The notes below the pieces were generated by a model. The model did not search any database. It saw nothing but the letters and a program-made list of their open reading frames with translations, and was not told the origin of the DNA. A stretch of DNA of 64,000 bases from JAMCRM01 sp035561075 (lineage in GTDB: Bacteria > Acidobacteriota > Terriglobia > Bryobacterales > Bryobacteraceae), in assembly GCA_035561075.1 (NCBI GenBank), contig DATMYF010000081.1, positions 1 to 64,000 of the forward strand, in the 5' to 3' direction. The first letter of the stretch is position 1. The number at the start of each line of letters is the position of its first letter. Positions 54,608-63,563 of this stretch are shown here, piece after piece. The translations under genes and the position numbers were made by a program.

Positions 54608-56359
54608 ATGCGACGCCGCACTTTCGTAGGCCTCGGGGTGGCGGCCTCCGCCGCCTGGGCGCAGCAGGGTCCGCCGCGGCCCGAGCCGATTGAGGCCATG
54701 CTGCCGGAGGCCGGGCCGCTGATCGCCATCAACCACCTCGGGTTTCTCCCAAAATCCAGGAAGCTGGTTATTTTTCGCTATGCCGGGGAAGGCGCTCCGG
54801 ACGATTTCCTGTTGCGCGATATCGGCGGACCGCCCCAGCCGTTCCGCCAGACCCGGCCGCTCAAGCGCTTCACTAGCGACACAATAGATTGCCTGGTCGG
54901 CGACTTCAGCGACCTCGAGCGCGAGGGCATGTACCAGGTGAACGTCGCCGACGAGCTTTCCGTGCCATTCTTCATCCGCCCCGACGTCTGGCGCCGTACG
55001 CTGCCCAAGGTGGTGAGCTACCACCGGGTGCAGCGCTGCGGTGTGGAGGTCCCCGGCGTCCACCCGGCCTGTCACCTGGACGATGCACGCCGCCGTGACA
55101 ACGGCGCGCGCGTCGATACCACCGGCGGCTGGCATGATGCCGGCGATTTGCGAAAGTGGATGAACGCCACCCTCATGAACGGCGTCGGGCTCCTGCGGCT
55201 GGCGCGCAATCTCGGTGAAAAGTGGGATGCGGCCGGTTCCGGCCTCGCCCCCATCCTTGAAGAGGTGCGCTGGGGCAACCGCTACTTTCTCAAGATGCAG
55301 GACGCGGACGGTCTGGTGTTCAACGACATCGGCGGCGGCGTAAACGGCGACAACAGCGACAATCACTGGACCGACAACCGGCCCGGCACCTCCGACGACC
55401 GCTACCTCAACCCCGGCAAAGGCGGCCAGAACCAGGCGCTCTTCATCGTCTTCGAAGCCATGATGGCGCAGGCGTTCAAGACTGCCGACCCCGAGTACGC
55501 GCGCACCTGCCTGAGCGCTGCCGTCCGCTGCCACAAAGCCTGGAAGCCCTCCGCCGGTACGACCGACCGTGCCTGGTCCGTGATCGGCTCCATCGAACTC
55601 CACCGCGCCACGGGTCGCGACGAGTTCGCCGTCTCCGCCACCCAAACCGGCGGATTGCTGCTGGGCTTGCAGAACACCGAGTTTATCGGCGACCAGAAGG
55701 AAGTGCGCGGCTTTTGGCGGACTTCGGAGACGGACGCCAGTCCCTACATGGATGCGGTGCATTCGGCGGTAGCGCCGCTGGCGCTTGTGGAGCTTGCCGA
55801 GGCCTTCCCGCGCCACCGCGACCGGGCACGCTGGGGGGACGCCGTGAAGTTGCACATCGAGGGCTACGTCCAGCCGCTGATCGCGCACTCGGCGTACGAC
55901 ATCATGCCTTTCGGCATCTTCGCCGGCTCACCCACCGCGGAAACCTATAGGCCGCTCGCCGGCGCCCTCACCTACCGATACTTCATGCCCGTCAGGAAGC
56001 AGTACTGGTGGGTCGGACTCACCTCCCACCTGGAGTGCTACGCGGCCATGCTGGCAGGCGCCGCCCGGGCTCTCGGGAACCCGGCATGCCGGGACCTGGC
56101 CCGCCGCCAACTGGAATGGGTGATGGGTGCGAACCCCTTCGGCGCCTGTCTGATGACCGGGGAAGGGATGCGCAACCCCTACCCGCATTCCCGTTTCGTA
56201 GGGCTCATCCCCGGGGGGATTCTGAACGGCATCGCCGGGAACGCACGGGACGAGCCGGTGCTCGACACGGCCAACGGCTTCGACTGGCGCACCACCGAGT
56301 ACTGGAGCCCCCACAACGCCTGGTACGAGTGGGCCGTTTCCGATCTGGAAAGAATCTGA
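54608..56359 (+). CDS. Secreted glycoside hydrolase family 9
   Basis: 583 residues with a Tat-like signal (MRRRTFVGLGVAASAAWAQ). An N-terminal Ig-like CelD module (about 35-140: HLGFLPKSRKLVIFRY, MYQVNVADELSVPFFI) precedes an (alpha/alpha)6 GH9 catalytic domain: GGWHDAGD with the two Asp (177 and 180), DNHWTDNRPGTSDDRY, WVMGANPFG and C-terminal TEYWSPHNAWYEW with Glu564 as probable acid. Acts as an endo- or exo-beta-glucanase or on related beta-glycans; no binding module is seen. Divergent from the MR/MLE fusion gene. Confidence 0.93.
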   Translation: MRRRTFVGLGVAASAAWAQQGPPRPEPIEAMLPEAGPLIAINHLGFLPKSRKLVIFRYAGEGAPDDFLLRDIGGPPQPFRQTRPLKRFTSDTIDCLVGDFSDLEREGMYQVNVADELSVPFFIRPDVWRRTLPKVVSYHRVQRCGVEVPGVHPACHLDDARRRDNGARVDTTGGWHDAGDLRKWMNATLMNGVGLLRLARNLGEKWDAAGSGLAPILEEVRWGNRYFLKMQDADGLVFNDIGGGVNGDNSDNHWTDNRPGTSDDRYLNPGKGGQNQALFIVFEAMMAQAFKTADPEYARTCLSAAVRCHKAWKPSAGTTDRAWSVIGSIELHRATGRDEFAVSATQTGGLLLGLQNTEFIGDQKEVRGFWRTSETDASPYMDAVHSAVAPLALVELAEAFPRHRDRARWGDAVKLHIEGYVQPLIAHSAYDIMPFGIFAGSPTAETYRPLAGALTYRYFMPVRKQYWWVGLTSHLECYAAMLAGAARALGNPACRDLARRQLEWVMGANPFGACLMTGEGMRNPYPHSRFVGLIPGGILNGIAGNARDEPVLDTANGFDWRTTEYWSPHNAWYEWAVSDLERI

Positions 56360-56395
56360 GCGGCTTTGCGACACCCCCGGGCCCGGCCAAACATC

Positions 56396-56401
56396 TATGA
56401 T
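56396..56401 (+). promoter_or_regulatory. -10-like box for the aldo/keto reductase gene
   Basis: TATGAT ending 6 bases before the ATG at 56408; no ribosome binding site, probable leaderless start. Confidence 0.4.
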
Positions 56402-56407
56402 TGACAT

Positions 56408-57337
56408 ATGGAACGCCGTGATTTTCTGAGATCCGCCGCTATTGCCGGCGGTATTGCGGGGCGGGGCGCCGCGGCCAAGGGTCCGTTGCCGCGCCGGCGC
56501 TACAAAGACAACGTCGAGCTCTCCATCATCGGCTTCGGCGGAATCGTTGTCGTGGGGCAGGAGCAGAAGGACGCGGACCGCGAAGTAGCCCAGTCGGTCG
56601 AACGCGGGGTGAACTACTTCGATGTCGCCCCCACCTATGGCCGCGGGGAGGCCGAGACGAAGCTGGGGCCCGCGCTCGAGCCGCACCGGAAGGGAGTGTT
56701 TCTGGCCTGCAAGACCACAGAGCGCACCGCCGAGGGGGCGCGCAAGGAACTGGAACAGTCGCTCCAGCGCCTTCGCACGGACCACTTCGACCTTTACCAG
56801 TTCCACGCCGTCACCACCACCAAGGATGTGGAGACAATCCTCGGCCCTGGCGGCGCTGCGGAAACATTTTTGAAAGCGCGGGAGCAGGGGAAAGTAAAGT
56901 ACCTGGGGGCCTCCGCGCACTCCATCGAAGCGGCTATCGCCATGATGGACCGCTTCCCGCTCGATTCCATCCTTTTCCCGGTGAATTACGTCTGCTACGC
57001 GCAGAGCAACTTCGGCCCGCAGGTAGTGGAGCACGCCAAAAAGAAGGGAATCGCGCGGCTGGCGCTCAAGGCGATGGCCCGCAACCGCCTGGAGCGCGGC
57101 GCGGAACGCAAGTACCCCAAGGCCTGGTATGAACCCTTTGACGACCGGGAGCAGGCCGCCAAGGCCCTGCGGTTCACACTTTCCGAGGACATTACCGCGG
57201 CCGTGCCGCCGGGCGACGAGCGGCTCTACCGCCTGGCCCTCGACCTCGCCATGGAGTTCAAGCCTCTAAGCGCCAGGGAGCGCCGCGAACTGCTGGCTTC
57301 GAGCGCCGGCATCAAGCCGCTTTTCCCCGTAGGGTAG
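56408..57337 (+). CDS. Tat-exported aldo/keto reductase-like protein
   Basis: 309 residues. Tat-like signal (MERRDFLRSAAIAGGIAG). Aldo/keto barrel with GFGGIVVVGQEQ, YFDVAPTYGRGE (Asp and Tyr of the tetrad), Lys in LACKTTERT and the His in LYQFHAVTT. The C-terminal helices lack an obvious ferredoxin domain. The final substrate is unknown; it probably oxidises or reduces a sugar in the periplasm. Stands between the GH9 gene and a convergent isomerase gene. Confidence 0.85.
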   Translation: MERRDFLRSAAIAGGIAGRGAAAKGPLPRRRYKDNVELSIIGFGGIVVVGQEQKDADREVAQSVERGVNYFDVAPTYGRGEAETKLGPALEPHRKGVFLACKTTERTAEGARKELEQSLQRLRTDHFDLYQFHAVTTTKDVETILGPGGAAETFLKAREQGKVKYLGASAHSIEAAIAMMDRFPLDSILFPVNYVCYAQSNFGPQVVEHAKKKGIARLALKAMARNRLERGAERKYPKAWYEPFDDREQAAKALRFTLSEDITAAVPPGDERLYRLALDLAMEFKPLSARERRELLASSAGIKPLFPVG

Positions 57338-57375
57338 CGGGTACGGAACGCAGTGCCCGCTACGGCCTGTGAAAC

Positions 57376-58215
57376 CTACGCGTGAATTTTCTTGAACGAT
57401 GCCAGGCAGCGCTCCACCGTCTCGAGCGGCGGGTAATCGCTGCCTTCCTGCTCGATCAGGTAGTATTCCACGCCTCCTGTTTTCTCGGCGGCCTCGAAGA
57501 TCTTCTTCCACGGGCTGGCGCCTTCGCCGAACAGTACCTTGTAGCCCTTCTCCGGCGACCAGTCCTTGCAGTGCACGGACCGGATGCGGCCCGGGTTCTT
57601 CTGGATCCAGGCGACCGGATCGGAGCCCGCGTCCACGCACGTGCCGACGTCGAGCTGCAGCACCACATCCTTGGTGGTCCGGGCGGCCAGCACCTCGATC
57701 GGTTTCTGGCCGTCAATGGGCTTGAACTCGGTCTGGTGATTGTGGAACCCGGCGCGGAGGCCCTGGGTTTTGAACTTTTCGGCGCCGGCGTTCAGGCGGT
57801 CGGCCACTCCCTTCCAGCCATCGATGCCCTCCACCTTCCCCGCGCTGGCCATCACGATGATCTTGCTGCCGATGATCTTGTTTAGCTCGATAGCCTTTTC
57901 GAGGTTCTGCGGGGCGAAGGACTCGGACCCGTTATGGGTCGAGAAACAGACGATCCCGAGGTCGTCGAGCAGCTTCCGGACATCCTTGGCGTAGGCGGGC
58001 GTCCAACTAAAGTACGGCGAGTAGAACTCAACGCCCTCGTAGCCCATCTTGGCCACGGCGCGCACCGTGCCGAAGAGGTCTTCCTTCAGTTGGTCCCGGA
58101 CGGAGTACAGTTCCAGGCCGACGGGGACGCGGCGCTTCGCCATGGCGGGCACCAGCGGCGCCGACGCGGCCAATGCCAGAAACGAACGGCGGGAAATCGA
58201 TTGGAGTGACTTCAT
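57376..58215 (-). CDS. Tat-exported sugar phosphate isomerase/epimerase-like protein
   Basis: 279 residues. Twin-arginine signal SRRSFLALAASAPLVPAMA. Xylose isomerase-like TIM barrel: VGLELYSVRDQLKED, YEGVEFYSPYFSW, LRAGFHNHQTEFK, QLDVGTCVDAGSDP and CKDWSPEKG with metal ligands Glu, Asp and His; EYYLIEQEGSDYPP near the end. Second member of this family in the window. Start 58215 has a TATCTT box 9 bases upstream. Confidence 0.87.
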   Translation of the reverse strand: MKSLQSISRRSFLALAASAPLVPAMAKRRVPVGLELYSVRDQLKEDLFGTVRAVAKMGYEGVEFYSPYFSWTPAYAKDVRKLLDDLGIVCFSTHNGSESFAPQNLEKAIELNKIIGSKIIVMASAGKVEGIDGWKGVADRLNAGAEKFKTQGLRAGFHNHQTEFKPIDGQKPIEVLAARTTKDVVLQLDVGTCVDAGSDPVAWIQKNPGRIRSVHCKDWSPEKGYKVLFGEGASPWKKIFEAAEKTGGVEYYLIEQEGSDYPPLETVERCLASFKKIHA

Positions 58216-58324
58216 GGTAAGCAAAAGATACCAGAATTCGAGGTCCCCGTACCACCGGGGCGGTGGCATGGCGGTTGCGGTCCCGTTCGGGAAAGGAGCC
58301 GCAACCGCAGATGAAGGGAAGGCC

Positions 58325-59101
58325 CTAAATCGTCATCGACAGGAAACCGCCGTCCACTCGCAGGATGGAGCCGGTGACGAACGAGGCTGCCCTGTCGCTG
58401 GCCAGGTACACCGCCGCTCCCACCAGTTCGCAGGATTCGCCGAAGCGGTTCATGGGGGTGTGGTTCAGGATGCAGGCCGTGCGCTCCTGGGTCAGCAGTT
58501 TGCGGTTCTGCTCCGCCGGGAAGAAGCCCGGAAGGATGGCGTTTACCCGTATCTTATTGGGCGCCAGTTCGCGCGCCAGGAACTGCGTGATCTGGTTCAC
58601 TCCGCCCTTGGCCACGGCATACGTGAACACTTTGGAGAGCGGCGGCCCGGAAGACGCCGACGAGATATTGATAATGGACCCGCCGTTGCCCGCTTCCACC
58701 ATGGCCTTTCCGAACACCTGACACGACAGGAATACGCTCTTCAGGTCGATATCGATCAACCGCTGCCACTCCTCTTCGCTGATCTCGAAGAATGGCGTGC
58801 CGGAATTGACACCGGCCGCGTTCAGCAGGATGTCCACCCGGCCCAGACCCGCGATGGTCGCCTCCAGAGCCTTCTGAAGGCTGGCTTTACTGGTGGCATC
58901 GCATTGCACCCCGACCGCCTTGCGGCCCAGTGTGCGGATGGCGTCGGCGCGCGCTTCGGCGGCCGCCAGGTTGACATCCAGGATAGCGATATCGGCTCCC
59001 GCTTCGGCCATCCCGGCAGCCATGGCGCCGGCCAGCACCCCGCCTCCCCCAATGACCACCGCCACCTTCCCGGTCAGTGAAAACAGCCCGTTCGTTTGCA
59101 T
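58325..59101 (-). CDS. Short-chain dehydrogenase/reductase, sugar-acid type
   Basis: 258 residues. Rossmann VVIGGGGVLAGAMAAG, NAAGVNSGTPFFE, the Ser of INISSASSG, YAVAKGGVNQIT, and the C-terminal TGSILRVDGGFLS. Resembles KduD/gluconate or mannonate-type SDRs (FSLTGKVAVVIGGGG). The start at 59101 is the first ATG after a TACTAT box; no ribosome binding site. Divergent from the TonB receptor gene. Confidence 0.87.
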   Translation of the reverse strand: MQTNGLFSLTGKVAVVIGGGGVLAGAMAAGMAEAGADIAILDVNLAAAEARADAIRTLGRKAVGVQCDATSKASLQKALEATIAGLGRVDILLNAAGVNSGTPFFEISEEEWQRLIDIDLKSVFLSCQVFGKAMVEAGNGGSIINISSASSGPPLSKVFTYAVAKGGVNQITQFLARELAPNKIRVNAILPGFFPAEQNRKLLTQERTACILNHTPMNRFGESCELVGAAVYLASDRAASFVTGSILRVDGGFLSMTI

Positions 59102-59109
59102 AATAGAAA

Positions 59110-59115
59110 ATAGTA
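59110..59115 (-). promoter_or_regulatory. -10-like box for the SDR gene
   Basis: TACTAT on the minus strand ending 8 bases before the ATG at 59101; the intervening sequence is A/T-rich without a ribosome binding site. Confidence 0.4.
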
Positions 59116-59193
59116 ACAGATCGCATTTTCCGCCTGGGAAGGGGCACCGCGCCGCGCCGGCGCCGCCATCCACCACAACCGCCGTAGAGCGGG

Positions 59194-59199
59194 TATGCT
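59194..59199 (+). promoter_or_regulatory. -10-like box for the second TonB-dependent receptor
   Basis: TATGCT ending 7 bases before the ATG at 59207; overlaps the alternative upstream ATG at 59195 and therefore argues for the 59207 start. Confidence 0.35.
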
Positions 59200-59206
59200 T
59201 GTCGGG

Positions 59207-61447
59207 ATGCTCCGGATGCTTCCCGTGCTCCTGCTGTGCCTGCCGGCGCTCGCGCAGTCCTCCGGCAGGGTAAGCGGCGTGGTGGTGGACGCTCGCGGAG
59301 GAGAGCCGCTGGCGCGCGTCCAGGTGCAGCTCACCGGGACCGCGTTCTCGGCCGTTACCGGCGCTACGGGCGGCTTTGCAATCGAGGGAATTCCTCCGGG
59401 CGAGTACACCCTGCACGTAAGTACCGTCGGCTTCCGCCTTCTCACGCGCGCTTTTGTGCTCGGCCCCCGCGAGGTCAAAGAGTTCGAAGTGGCGCTCAGC
59501 CCGGATACTTTCCGGCAGGTGGATCGCGTGGAGGTACGGTCGGGGCCGTTTGATCTGGTCCGGCAGGACAGCCCCTCGCAACTCGTTCTGGCGGGCACCG
59601 AAGCGAGGAACCTGGGCAGCGTCCTTGCAGACGACCCGATCCGCGCGGTACAGTCCCTTCCCGGCGTTGCATCGAACGACGATTTCAACGCCCAGTTCTC
59701 CATCCACGGCGCAGGCTACCATCGCATCGGCGTATACCTGGACGATTTTTTGCTGCACACCCCGTTTCACACAGTGCAGCAGGAGGTCGGCGGCTCCCTC
59801 ACCATGTTCAATAGCGACATGCTGGAAGCCATGGAACTCCACCCGGCGGCCTTTCCCTCGCGCTTTGGTGACCGCACCGGCGCCGCGCTCGACGTCCACA
59901 CCCGCGAGGGCAGCCGCAGCGAGCCTTCCTTCCGTGCCGCGGCAAGCTTTTCGAACGTATCCGTAATGGGGGAAGGGCCGCTTGGGAAGCGCGGTTCCTG
60001 GGCGGCGGGCGCGCGCAAGAGCTACCTGCAATACCTGATCGGGCGCTCCAGCACGGACTCTTCGCTGGCTTTCGGCTTTACGGACACGCAGGGGCGCATC
60101 TCCTACGACCCCGCACGCAGGCACAACGTGAGCCTGTCGTACCTCGAAGGCTATTCTGACCTCGATCGCTCGCGGGCTCGCGATCGCCTGGGCGCCAATG
60201 CCGTCATGAACGCGAACTACCATGTCATTCTGGCCAACGCCGCCTGGCGCTATACGCCGCGTGAGGACGCATTGCTGTCAAGCCGCCTGGTCTACCTGCG
60301 GGAGCGCTTCGGAAACCGCAACGCGCAGGAGTTGGAACTCGGCGCGGGCTATTACGGGGAGTGGACCTGGCGCACCGACGGCACCTGGGCCTGGAGCAAC
60401 CGCACCCCGCTCGATGCCGGGATCTCGATCCGGCGCCTTCGCGACGATGGCTTCGCAAACCGCTACCAGTTCAACCCGTTCGCCGTACGCCGCCTGGACG
60501 AGTACCGCGGCAATGCCCTACGCACGGGCGGGTACGCGGAGCAGTCCTGGAGCGGATGGGAGGGCCATCTCCATGCCACCGTTGGCGGCCGTTGGGACCG
60601 GCACTCCATCACAGGGCTGAGCGTCCTCACCCCGCAGGGCTCCGTCGGGTTCGTGCTGGGCTCCACCCGGCTGCAGTTCGGTTGGGGCCAGTACGCGCAG
60701 TTCCCGGAGATGATGCAATTGCTCTCCCGCACAGGCAGCCGCGCGCTGCTGCCGGAGCGCGCCACCCACTACGTCGCCTCCGTGGAACAGCGCCTGGGGG
60801 ACCGCACGCGCCTGCGCGCCGAGTTTTACCAGCGCTACGACCGCGACCTGCTCTTCCAGCCCCTGCTCGACCCTCGCATCCTCGAGGGCCGCATCTTCAA
60901 CCCGCCGCTTGACCCGCCCTGGCGCAACAGCATGCGCGGCTATGCACGCGGCATTGATCTGTTTTTGCAGCGCCGCAGTGCCAATAAACTCACCGGCTGG
61001 ATCTCCTACTCGCTCGGCTATGCCCGGGTGCGCGACGGCGTAGCCGGCGTGAATTTCCCCGCCGACCGGGACCAGCGCCACACGATCAACATCTTCGCAA
61101 GCTACCGGCTGCTTCCCAGCGTCAACTTGAGCGCCAAATGGCTCTACGGTAGCGGCTACCCCATACCCGGCTTCCTGGCATGGGACGGCTCCCGCCACTT
61201 GCTCGCCGCCGAACGCAACGCCTTGCGCATGGGTCCATACCGCCGCGCCGATCTGCGGGTGAACAAGGCGTGGGCCTACGCCCGCTGGACGCTCACGCTC
61301 TACGGCGAAGTCGTCAACCTGACCAACCGTCGTAACCGCCGCTTCGACGTGTTCAACGGTTACAACAGCCGCACAGGCTACGCCAACCTGACCTTCGACA
61401 CGATGTTCCCCATCCTGCCTTCGCTCGGACTGGTGCTGGAGAAATAG
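59207..61447 (+). CDS. TonB-dependent receptor with carboxypeptidase-regulatory domain
   Basis: 746 residues. Signal peptide MLRMLPVLLLCLPALAQ, carboxypeptidase-regulatory domain (GRVSGVVVDARGGEPLARVQV), a plug with DPIRAVQSLPGVASNDDFNAQFSIHG-type segment (SIHGAGYHRIGVYLDDFLL) and a 22-stranded barrel finishing in LGLVLEK. Smaller than the Oar-like receptor at 39-43 kb; the plug resembles FecA/CirA-type receptors. ATG 59207 preferred over 59195. Two bases separate its stop from that of the convergent oligopeptidase gene. Likely outer-membrane importer for the local carbohydrate module. Confidence 0.87.
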   Translation: MLRMLPVLLLCLPALAQSSGRVSGVVVDARGGEPLARVQVQLTGTAFSAVTGATGGFAIEGIPPGEYTLHVSTVGFRLLTRAFVLGPREVKEFEVALSPDTFRQVDRVEVRSGPFDLVRQDSPSQLVLAGTEARNLGSVLADDPIRAVQSLPGVASNDDFNAQFSIHGAGYHRIGVYLDDFLLHTPFHTVQQEVGGSLTMFNSDMLEAMELHPAAFPSRFGDRTGAALDVHTREGSRSEPSFRAAASFSNVSVMGEGPLGKRGSWAAGARKSYLQYLIGRSSTDSSLAFGFTDTQGRISYDPARRHNVSLSYLEGYSDLDRSRARDRLGANAVMNANYHVILANAAWRYTPREDALLSSRLVYLRERFGNRNAQELELGAGYYGEWTWRTDGTWAWSNRTPLDAGISIRRLRDDGFANRYQFNPFAVRRLDEYRGNALRTGGYAEQSWSGWEGHLHATVGGRWDRHSITGLSVLTPQGSVGFVLGSTRLQFGWGQYAQFPEMMQLLSRTGSRALLPERATHYVASVEQRLGDRTRLRAEFYQRYDRDLLFQPLLDPRILEGRIFNPPLDPPWRNSMRGYARGIDLFLQRRSANKLTGWISYSLGYARVRDGVAGVNFPADRDQRHTINIFASYRLLPSVNLSAKWLYGSGYPIPGFLAWDGSRHLLAAERNALRMGPYRRADLRVNKAWAYARWTLTLYGEVVNLTNRRNRRFDVFNGYNSRTGYANLTFDTMFPILPSLGLVLEK

Positions 61448-61449
61448 GC

Positions 61450-63549
61450 CTACTTCGTGATCCCCACCTGGCTCATCAGCCATGCGTAATGGAACGCTAC
61501 CTCTTTGAGGCGATCGTAGCGGCCGGACGCGCCGCCGTGGCCCGCTCCCATGTTGGTTTTGAGCAATAGCGGGCGGCCGTCGGCCTTGAGAGGCCGCAGA
61601 CGGGCGACGTACTTGGCCGGCTCCCAGTACATCACCTGGCTGTCGTTCAGGCTGGTAGTGATCAGCAGGGCGGGGTACTCGCGCTTCTCCAGGTTGTCGT
61701 ACGGGCTGTAGGACTTCATGTACTCGTACGCCGCCTTCTCGTTGGGGTTGCCCCATTCGAGGTATTCGCCTACGGTGAGCGGCAGGCTGGTGTCCATCAT
61801 GGTGTTCATCACGTCCACGAACGGCACTGCGGAATGCACGGCACGAAACAGGTCGGGCCGCATGTTCACCACCGCGCCCATCAGCAGGCCGCCGGCGCTG
61901 CCGCCCTCAATCACCAGTCCGTCCTTTGACGTCCACTTTTCCTTGATGAGGAATTCGGCGCTGTCGATGAAGTCCGTGAAGGTGTTCTTCTTCTTCATCA
62001 GCATTCCGTCTTCGTGCCAGAGTTCCCCCATCTCATCGCCGCCGCGGATATGCGCGATCACGTAGGCCATGCCGCGGTCGAGCAGGCTGAGCCGGTTGCT
62101 GGAGAAGCTGGCGGGCGTGCCGATCCCGTACGAGCCGTAGGCATACAGAAACAGCGGCGCCTTGCCGTCCCGGCGGAAACCCTTCTTATAGACGACCGAC
62201 AGCGGCACTTTCGCGCCGTCACGCGCGGTGGCCCACAGGCGCTCGGAAACGTACTCCGCGGGGTTGTAGCCGCCCAGCACCTCCTGCTGTTTCAGTAAGG
62301 TAGCCTTTTTGCCGGCAATATCGTAATCGAAGATGCTCGATGGCGTCACGAGGCTCTGGTAGGAGTACCTGTAGGTGCCCGAGTCGAACTCCGGATTCGC
62401 CGAGGGGAATGCCGAGTAGACCGGCTCCGGAAACGCGATGCTGTGCCGGTTGCCGCCATCGAATTCGTATACCTGGAGACGGTTGAGTGCCTGGGACTTC
62501 TCCACCACCACGGCGAAATCCTTGAACAGGTCGATACCCTCCACGAGCACGTCGTCGCGGTGCGCCCAGAACTCTTTCCAATTCTTCGGATCCGGGTCGG
62601 AGACCGGCGCCGTCACGATGCGAAAGTTCTTGGCGCCCTTATTCGTGCGGATGTAGAACAGGCCCTCGCGGTGGTCAATGTCATAGCGATGCTTCTTTTC
62701 CCTGGGGAGGAAGACCCGGAAGGCGCCGTCCGGCTTGTCCGAGGGAAGATACCGGACCTCCGTGGTATCCGTGCTCTCGATATCCAGCACCAGGAACTTG
62801 CGATCTCGTGTGCGGTTCACCCGGATACGGTAGAGTTCGTCCTTCTCCTCGTACAGCGGTTCGAGGGTGGGCTGCCCCAGGGTATGGCGCCACAGCTTGT
62901 CTGAACGCTTGGTGGTGGCATCCTCGGTGGTCAGGACGAGGGTGCGGTTGTCGGATGCCCATTCGATGGAGGTGACCCGCTCGGCAGTGTCGGGCAGAGT
63001 CTGACCGGAGCGGAGGTCCTTCACTGCCAGACGGTACTGGCGGAAGCCGGTAGTATCGGTGGTGTAAGCCAGCAGGTTTTCGTCATCGCTGACCGCAAAT
63101 GCACCCAGCCCAAGGAACTTATGGCCTTTTGCCAGCTCGTTCAGGTCCAGCAGTACCTCTTCGGGCGCCTCCATGCTGCCCTTCCGGCGGCACTGGATGG
63201 GATACTGCTTGCCCTCCTCCGTGCGTGAGTAGTAGAAATGACTCCCGCGGCGCACCGGAACGCTCAGGTCAGTCTGTTTGATGCGCCCGAGCATCTCCTT
63301 ATATATGGCCTCTTCGAACGGCTTGACCTCTTTCGTCATCGCCGCTGTGTACGCATTTTCGGCTTCGAGATAGCGCATGACCTCCGGGTCCGACTTCTGT
63401 CGTAGCCAGAAATAGGGGTCGATCACCGTGGCGCCGTGCCGCACCTCGCGGTGCTCAATGCGCCTGGCTACCGGAGGTGTGAGGGTCTGCCCGAGAGCGC
63501 CCAGGCTGAGGACGAAAACTCCGGCGGCGGCCGGACGGAGAGGTGCCAT
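61450..63549 (-). CDS. ptrB: Prolyl oligopeptidase family serine peptidase, oligopeptidase B-like
   Basis: 699 residues, S9A. N-terminal beta-propeller (about 70-420) over a C-terminal alpha/beta hydrolase: GGSAGGLLMG with nucleophile Ser551, Asp in TSLNDSQV and His671 in AGHGGASGRYDR. A signal-like hydrophobic start (AAAGVFVLSLGALGQ) suggests export. Cleaves short peptides after basic residues if a true PtrB; the specificity Glu pair was not checked. Confidence 0.9.
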   Translation of the reverse strand: MAPLRPAAAGVFVLSLGALGQTLTPPVARRIEHREVRHGATVIDPYFWLRQKSDPEVMRYLEAENAYTAAMTKEVKPFEEAIYKEMLGRIKQTDLSVPVRRGSHFYYSRTEEGKQYPIQCRRKGSMEAPEEVLLDLNELAKGHKFLGLGAFAVSDDENLLAYTTDTTGFRQYRLAVKDLRSGQTLPDTAERVTSIEWASDNRTLVLTTEDATTKRSDKLWRHTLGQPTLEPLYEEKDELYRIRVNRTRDRKFLVLDIESTDTTEVRYLPSDKPDGAFRVFLPREKKHRYDIDHREGLFYIRTNKGAKNFRIVTAPVSDPDPKNWKEFWAHRDDVLVEGIDLFKDFAVVVEKSQALNRLQVYEFDGGNRHSIAFPEPVYSAFPSANPEFDSGTYRYSYQSLVTPSSIFDYDIAGKKATLLKQQEVLGGYNPAEYVSERLWATARDGAKVPLSVVYKKGFRRDGKAPLFLYAYGSYGIGTPASFSSNRLSLLDRGMAYVIAHIRGGDEMGELWHEDGMLMKKKNTFTDFIDSAEFLIKEKWTSKDGLVIEGGSAGGLLMGAVVNMRPDLFRAVHSAVPFVDVMNTMMDTSLPLTVGEYLEWGNPNEKAAYEYMKSYSPYDNLEKREYPALLITTSLNDSQVMYWEPAKYVARLRPLKADGRPLLLKTNMGAGHGGASGRYDRLKEVAFHYAWLMSQVGITK

Positions 63550-63557
63550 ATGGAACC

Positions 63558-63563
63558 ATTATC
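63558..63563 (-). promoter_or_regulatory. -10-like box for the oligopeptidase gene
   Basis: GATAAT on the minus strand ending 8 bases before the ATG at 63549; overlaps the 3' end of the upstream PRC-barrel gene. Confidence 0.3.

Noticed and set aside
54176..55888. 570-codon minus-strand frame across the MR/MLE and GH9 genes
   Set aside because: Runs antisense to the GH9 catalytic motifs on the plus strand and out of frame with the real MR/MLE gene.
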